The notes under the pieces were generated by a model, which was not told where the DNA came from, did not search any database, and saw only the letters and a list, made by a program, of their open reading frames with translations. This document shows, piece by piece, positions 58,957 through 64,000 of a stretch of DNA of 64,000 bases (the first letter of the stretch is position 1; each line of letters begins with the position of its first letter). Origin of the DNA: Acanthosoma haemorrhoidale (lineage: Eukaryota > Arthropoda > Insecta > Hemiptera > Acanthosomatidae); the NCBI GenBank assembly GCA_930367205.1, contig OV884013.1, positions 89,839,333 to 89,903,332 of the forward strand, written 5' to 3'. The position numbers and the translations under genes were made by a program.

Positions 58957-61472
58957 CTATTTAAGGTACCCCAGTCTAGTCTACTCAAGGACTGCAAAGT
59001 TTTCTAACGATGTTTGGATTAGTGTTTGCTTTGTATGATACTAAAAATGCTTTAGAAACCGTAAGTTTAGTAATCGTACGTCAAGTTAAGCTTATGCGTA
59101 AAAATACTGAAGCTAACTTAACAACGAATAACGATTAGATTTAGAATTTTACCTCAACAGATTCACTTACAATTTGAAAGGAATGTGTGCATCTTTAGAT
59201 CAAGTCCATGATTGAGCAGTTCTGCTACGAAGAAATATCAGCTTAATTTGTCGCAATAATATTTTATTATTCAGTGGCCCATTCACCACTATTATTAAGA
59301 GGATATAAACTTAAGTTTAGAATGTTTCGAGTGTGGTTCACGGACCAAATATATTTGGTTGCATTTGAGAATAATTGAATATAGCGTTTAGGCTTATGCG
59401 TAACTTAAATGTACATGAATTCAACATATAAATAAGATGAAAATATTGATGCTGAAACTCATGACCACGTGATGAAACATAGACAAAAACATACATTGGA
59501 TCGTATCAAATAAATCAATATGAATGAATAAGTAGGGAATATCAGGTGAGCACGGTAGAGTGAACTGTACTAATAAACCGAAATGACTTTTACCTTTCAT
59601 AGCTACAGACTGCAAACACAGACGTTGTAACATCATATAAGCGGGGTTGGTTTGGATAATTGGGAGTTAATGAATCTGTTACCACTAGCCTCGACTACCG
59701 AGGTATGTACGCAAAAAATCAAAGGGGGACAACTTTCATAGAGGTGAGACCTGGAACCCTCGTGTCCAAATTGCACCCGGAATCTACCTGACAACCTTTA
59801 GCGCTCACAATATGAACTTCCTAACCGAAGATAGCCGGTAAAAGCTGACCCTAAAAAGTGACCTCTAAATCTATGGTGTGGCGTGACAAACCTTGATGTG
59901 GTCGAGATACTAAATTGTGGTTGATCAAACTTGCTATTCCCCAGGGGTGTGGTTTGGTGAATCTGAAGTGGCCCCTTTGTCAATACACCATTGTCAGATG
60001 TTCCTTCTTCAGTTTCATTTATTTCCTTGTGAAGTTTATGAGTTAGACGGTGACGAGAAAGTAGCATGTGCCGAAGCAAACTGACTCCTATGTATTGGCA
60101 TGGCTTGCCTATATAACTGAAACTATATTGGAAAACCAGTAGCATACCACTCCAATTAGATCTGAAATGTACTAACAAAATTTTACATTCGGTTCTCGTC
60201 ACTTTGTATTTTTAGCCTGAAATTTTTTTGTTCTCTGACCTAACTGATTGATGTGATGTTTAAGGATCTCCTAGATCTTCTTATGCCATTGAACGAAATA
60301 AAAGCAGGCGTTGAGAGGCTTTGCATGGAGTGGGATTTGTTCCCTCTCTGGGTCAGGGCCGCAATAGCAACTCTTTTTCCGTATCAACCTCACACCCTTT
60401 GGGTTGATTCACTCTTTCCCCACTTGTTCTTTACATTTATTATTGCGATGAATTATTAACATCATTTTATTGAACTTTTATGGAGTGTACTTTCTCTTTA
60501 CGTACATCTATTAATTACAGATTCTTTTATTTTTTATTATTATTTTGATTTTATTTTAAGTGAAACAAAAAAGATCCTTAAATAAAAAAAAACAAGCAAA
60601 CTATGTATATAGATAAAAAAATGTTTACCTACAAAAATGTTGCTCTTTAGACCGTTTTGGTATATAATACTTTAAACAATTTAAAGGTGCCTTAAAGGGC
60701 TTAGTGCGTATGACTGCCGGTGGCAATTTAGCCTTCACATTCATGTATATTTAATATAGAAACCCACCAAATCATACGTAAAAAACAGAGAACAAATTCC
60801 CTCTTAATCGCAAATATTTATTTCCCATTTTGTGGTATTCACTTCAGGTTTTATACCATAATTCAAAAACGTTGAGGTAAAATATATTTGATTGGAATAT
60901 TTTTTAGTAAACGACCAATGATTTAAAACGTTTTAGAAACTACTAGTTATCTCGGCTGCTTCTGAAGCACCAAATTAGTAAGTAAGCTAAACCCGTAATT
61001 AGTAGTAGTTGTGTGCCACTCATTTTAAAAAATGTAAACCACTCTCTAGTCTATCTACAATTTATTTTATACAAGAAATTTTAATTGCTCTACCTCCATT
61101 ATCAAGAATCTAATATTTAAATTTATACTAGAAGCAATAAAATGATAAGCTATAAAAATGATTCTTAGTCTTCTATTCTTACGCAACCAGATTTGTTACA
61201 CAGATCGCTAAATAATAAGATAATTGAGAATGGTGGTATAGCCACCAAAATTGCTTGTAAATAATTTATGGGAGATGTTTACACTAAACCCATACATATC
61301 ATCATAAGAATAAGCTACTGCGACGACTGTACACGAGTACACTAACGCCTCACCTCAGGAGGCTTGGCTCTTGTGGAAGTATTTTAGTAATTGTAGTTTG
61401 GTAATTTGTGCCATGGGGTTTGGCACTTGATGTGTTCCTTATTTAAAACTTATACAGCTGTTGAATACTGAC
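58957..61472. other. intron DNA, no recognised exon
   Basis: Mostly AT-rich. The minus-strand frame at 59798-60202 (134 codons) is the longest here that I cannot link to any family. It has no signal peptide, membrane segment or conserved motif I recognise, so it is not called as a gene. Confidence 0.4.
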
Positions 61473-61641
61473 CTGATACTCTAAGGCGCCTCTTAAGGAA
61501 AAGCCCCATGGGTCTGACCTCACACCTGGTGGACACCCATTCTCCAGCCATGTTGAGCGGCCCCGCCCCGGGTGCAGCCAGTCTTGGTGGTTGTCTCACG
61601 GTTGACCTCTCCACTGTCAGACAGATCTCACAGCCCACAGT
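61473..61641 (-). CDS. APCDD1: APCDD1-like exon A (start of second APCDD1 domain)
   Basis: Internal exon of 169 bp encoding 56 residues plus one base. It opens after an acceptor ending TTTCAG (61642-61647) and closes at a strong donor, CAG followed by GTCAGT. The peptide carries a Cys-x-x-Cys pair (GCEIC) close to the start and the hallmark GEWVSTRCEVRP, followed by LFLKRR. Human APCDD1 has the same order in its second domain: a Cys-x-x-Cys, a proline-rich linker, then Gly-Glu-Trp-Val-Ser, an Arg-Cys-Glu-Val-Arg-Pro motif and Phe-Leu-Thr-Arg. The cysteines presumably form domain disulphides in the secretory pathway. The open frame continues past the donor to 61450, but that part is intron. 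No start codon is assigned, because upstream exons lie outside the window. Confidence 0.87.
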
Positions 61642-61879
61642 CTGAAACATTAATTCAATTTGCCTTAAATTCATTACAGAAACAAGTCAAAAAGAGCTGT
61701 AACTATTCTTTAAATATTACAGTACCGCAGCAGTCCTAAGCACGGTGTTGCACAGTAGGCACCTAATGATCCTACCTTCAAGTAAGCCTGCAAACCTAAC
61801 CTCCTAGGTTCCTATGTCTTGGATGAATGGGATGTTGAGATCAGCATGAAGAGTACGGTTGTCGAAATAAAAGGGAGTA

Positions 61880-62420
61880 CAGAAGGGGACCTAGAACCCC
61901 ACCCTAGGGGAAACCGGCAAATTGCAGAAATGAGACGGATGTGGAAGGGGTGTATTTTCTTCGATCCCAAAAGAGCATATGATATGATGTGAAGAAATCT
62001 GCCATTACACTAGTTTTATGGGAAATGAAAGGTAGGCTAACATTCTTTTTCAAAATTTCTTAAGCTACACAAGATTTGACGTTAAGGTTGGACAAGGGGA
62101 TGTTCATTACGTCCTAATTAATATAGAAAAATTGTCTTACACAACTGATTTCCAGTATTTGAACAGTACTAATAGTTTTATCATTTCAATAACACATCAA
62201 TAATAGGAAGCCAGTTGCTTTAGTTGACTTTTTAAAAAGCATGAACTTGAATGGTCTCAGGAATCAGTCGGGCTATTGATTGTATTTTTGAACATTATAC
62301 ACCCGACTACGAATCATTTGTGTATAGTGAAGACTCCAATTGGTCCTTGAAAACGCTGGACTGTGGCGCTATGGATAAATTCTAGAGAGTTGCGATCACA
62401 GTTATACCGTAGTTCACATT
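61880..62420 (+). pseudogene. very decayed LINE reverse transcriptase remnant
   Basis: Scattered RT-like pieces in different frames: FFDPKRAYDMM (motif A-like) near 61957, TRFDVKVGQGDVH near 62072, and LKTLDCGAMDKF near 62347, which resembles the C-terminal Leu-Lys-x-Leu-Asp of insect LINEs. Stops and frameshifts separate them. It lies about 240 bp upstream (in gene orientation) of APCDD1 exon A. Confidence 0.45.
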
Positions 62421-63490
62421 CATGCTAAGTTTGATGGACCTCCCCTTAAATGCAGAAGAGGTTAGCCATGTCGCCATAATGGTTTCTAGGACCAATCACA
62501 TTATCTATTCTCTGGTTTTCAGTGGGCAATAGCTGATTAATAAATGAAGTTATTAATATTATGAAAACAAAGAGAATAATTCTCAATAATCTCGCATTAG
62601 AATCCCCCCTCTCAAAAAAATAGGAAGCCAAGCTATTTTTTTATATACAAATTTAAACACAGAATTTGAGAAACCCTAACAGCACTTAAGTAAGCAGACC
62701 TTTCGCAAGTTTTATGAAACAGCTCTTCACAGATTGTGAAGGAAATGTATCTGCATATGCAAAGGTACATAAAGATACCTCAAATACATGCAAAAATTAT
62801 TTCGGGATATGCACATTAGACGATATAGTAACAAGATAAAATTTACCAAAAAACAGTTATGTAGTTACTGGTGAACTTGTTTGGCAATTTCCAAAGCTTT
62901 TGAAATGATAAAATATTGAAAAGAAAAAAAATATCTGATGTTTACTGTCTCATTGAGTGTCTTGAAGACCTGAGCTTCTGGTTATGGCAAGTATATCAAA
63001 AAGAGAAATATTTTGATTATTTTTCAGTCTTGAATTCAAAAAAATAGGAAATGCAAGGATTTTCTACCTCTACGAAATTGTTCGAAACTTAAATATTGAC
63101 AGAATAGCAAAATTTGTACCGAAAAATGCCAAGAACGCAGAGCTACTTGATTTCGCAACCAAGGATGACTGGATAAATGATAAATAAAGGAATTATTTAT
63201 AATAGGATAAGAGAAAAATAATAAAATAAAATCATCAGTCCTCAACCCCTTTTTACAGTCAGAAAAAGGGAATAAATAGCTTTGGCAAGACTACTTGAGA
63301 GCCTGTAGACCCCTGACACGATGATGTTCGTATATCCTACTATACTATATCATTCTCATACATCCTTCAAATGGGGGACTCTCCTTAGTGAAAGGCACTC
63401 ATTAGCCCAAAATAATTTTCCTTTATTTTTCCCACATCCTATTTTTTATAAGTTTAAGAGCTAAGAAAAAAACAACAAAAAAAACTTGAT
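62421..63490. other. AT-rich stretch, nothing recognised
   Basis: No exon of the missing APCDD1 first domain is visible here on the minus strand. Confidence 0.45.
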
Positions 63491-63498
63491 AGCCAAGC

Positions 63499-63580
63499 AT
63501 GCTGGTCACCCACGAGTACCTGATGCGATCACAGGACCCTCCAGAATATAGACGCTGTCACACAACACTAAACTCGGTCC
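63499..63580 (+). pseudogene. possible LINE C-terminal scrap
   Basis: MLVTHEYLMRSQDPPEYRRC followed by HTTLNS resembles the tail after RNase H in R1/I-like LINEs, where a Thr-His-x-Tyr-Leu motif is followed by Pro-Pro-x-Cys-x-x-Cys. The first Cys of that pair is Tyr here. It may belong to the same relic as 61880-62420. Confidence 0.4.
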
Positions 63581-63589
63581 GTACAGACA

Positions 63590-64000
63590 CAATGACCGTA
63601 GTCTACCAAGCGGACAAGGGTAGTCAAACAGAATGTGGACAGATCAAAGCGATCAGTGGGAAAAGAGTCAGAATCAAGTCAGTATTAGGGTAGTATTGCG
63701 TGATTTTTCTAATTATTTTTTTCGTGGATTTGTTTTTTATTTTCTTGTTTAATTCAAAATGTGCAGCGGTTCTTCTGTTTTATTTGAGTCAAAAAAGAAT
63801 AAAAATAAAATGGGTGCACGAAATAAATACGAAATCCTGTCCTTTGGTTCCGAGAAGTTTCATTGACTATGCTGTAAGTTTAGTTCATTTGAAGACCGCT
63901 TCTCACACACTTTCGGATGTCCGCGCGAACTTTGTGGGAAATCTCGACCACCTGTCTATCCCGGCAAGTGTTATTATTAATTTTTATTTATTCTATTCTG
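63590..64000. other. window edge, nothing recognised
   Basis: The 63499 open frame runs on to 63693 without a known motif. The remainder is AT-rich. Confidence 0.4.

Larger units (their letters stand above)
36484..61641 (-). other. APCDD1: APCDD1-like gene, 3' part (three exons and two large introns)
   Basis: Gene-level entry for the only host gene I can support. The three minus-strand exons are collinear with the second half of vertebrate APCDD1, and their phases agree: exon A starts in phase 0 and ends one base into a codon, exon B begins with the other two bases and ends on a codon boundary, and exon C starts on a codon boundary. Introns are about 8.7 kb (52779-61472) and 15.7 kb (36826-52551) and are packed with transposon relics. 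APCDD1 is known in vertebrates as a membrane glycoprotein that dampens Wnt signalling by binding Wnt ligand and LRP co-receptor; its role in this animal is inferred. The N-terminal exons (signal peptide and first APCDD1 domain) are not seen up to 64000 and should lie further right. Confidence 0.88.

Noticed and set aside
59798..60202. 134-codon minus-strand frame as a host gene
   Set aside because: Longest unexplained frame, but no motif, no splice partner and no codon pattern that sets it apart convincingly.
1..64000. tRNA, rRNA or other RNA genes
   Set aside because: I saw no convincing cloverleaf or conserved RNA motif by eye; a covariance-model scan would settle it.
61642..64000. Exons of the first APCDD1 domain
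   Set aside because: No minus-strand frame here shows the expected Gly-x-Trp-Val-Ser and Cys-Glu-Val-Arg motifs.

Overview
The window looks like AT-rich, repeat-dense genomic DNA from a metazoan, most probably an insect. A hemipteran such as a leafhopper or sharpshooter is a guess from the repeat style only. There are no operons, ribosome binding sites or long intact genes. The coding signal is three spliced exons of one host gene plus many broken pieces of mobile elements. I recognised no rRNA, tRNA or other RNA gene, and no CRISPR array.

The host gene lies on the minus strand. Exons at 61473-61641, 52552-52778 and 36484-36825 join in frame through clean AG/GT splice sites and encode about 245 residues of the second (C-terminal) domain and membrane tail of an APCDD1-like protein. 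APCDD1 is a secretory-pathway glycoprotein known in vertebrates as an inhibitor of Wnt signalling. The two introns are about 15.7 kb and 8.7 kb. The 5' exons, including the first APCDD1 domain, must lie beyond the right edge. The stop codon is at 36484-36486.

Layout. 1-34 kb: intergenic DNA with a hAT-like short element (1954-2322), a minisatellite of nine 40-bp units (6391-6750), LTR and LINE fragments, and long AT-rich stretches with nothing recognisable. 34-43 kb: a 5'-truncated LINE with perfect target duplications (34179-35461), the terminal APCDD1 exon, a Jockey-type LINE split by a solo LTR (36990-39065), and a second copy of the first LINE (39458-41000). 42.6-50 kb: an LTR interrupted by a short LINE, a mariner relic, a solo LTR, a CR1/BS-like LINE tail and a decayed Ty3/gypsy element. 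50-64 kb: APCDD1 exons separated by two more LTRs, a palindromic miniature element 54 bp from a splice donor, a pogo/Tigger relic and weak LINE remnants.

Most of the mobile DNA sits inside the APCDD1 introns. One LTR family (start TGTAGCGACCGC, end GACGACCCGACA, 5-bp duplications) recurs at least five times as solo or truncated LTRs, and the 3' end of the same LTR closes the gypsy remnant. The family therefore probably belongs to a Ty3/gypsy element. Every mobile-element reading frame here is broken, so none looks autonomous.
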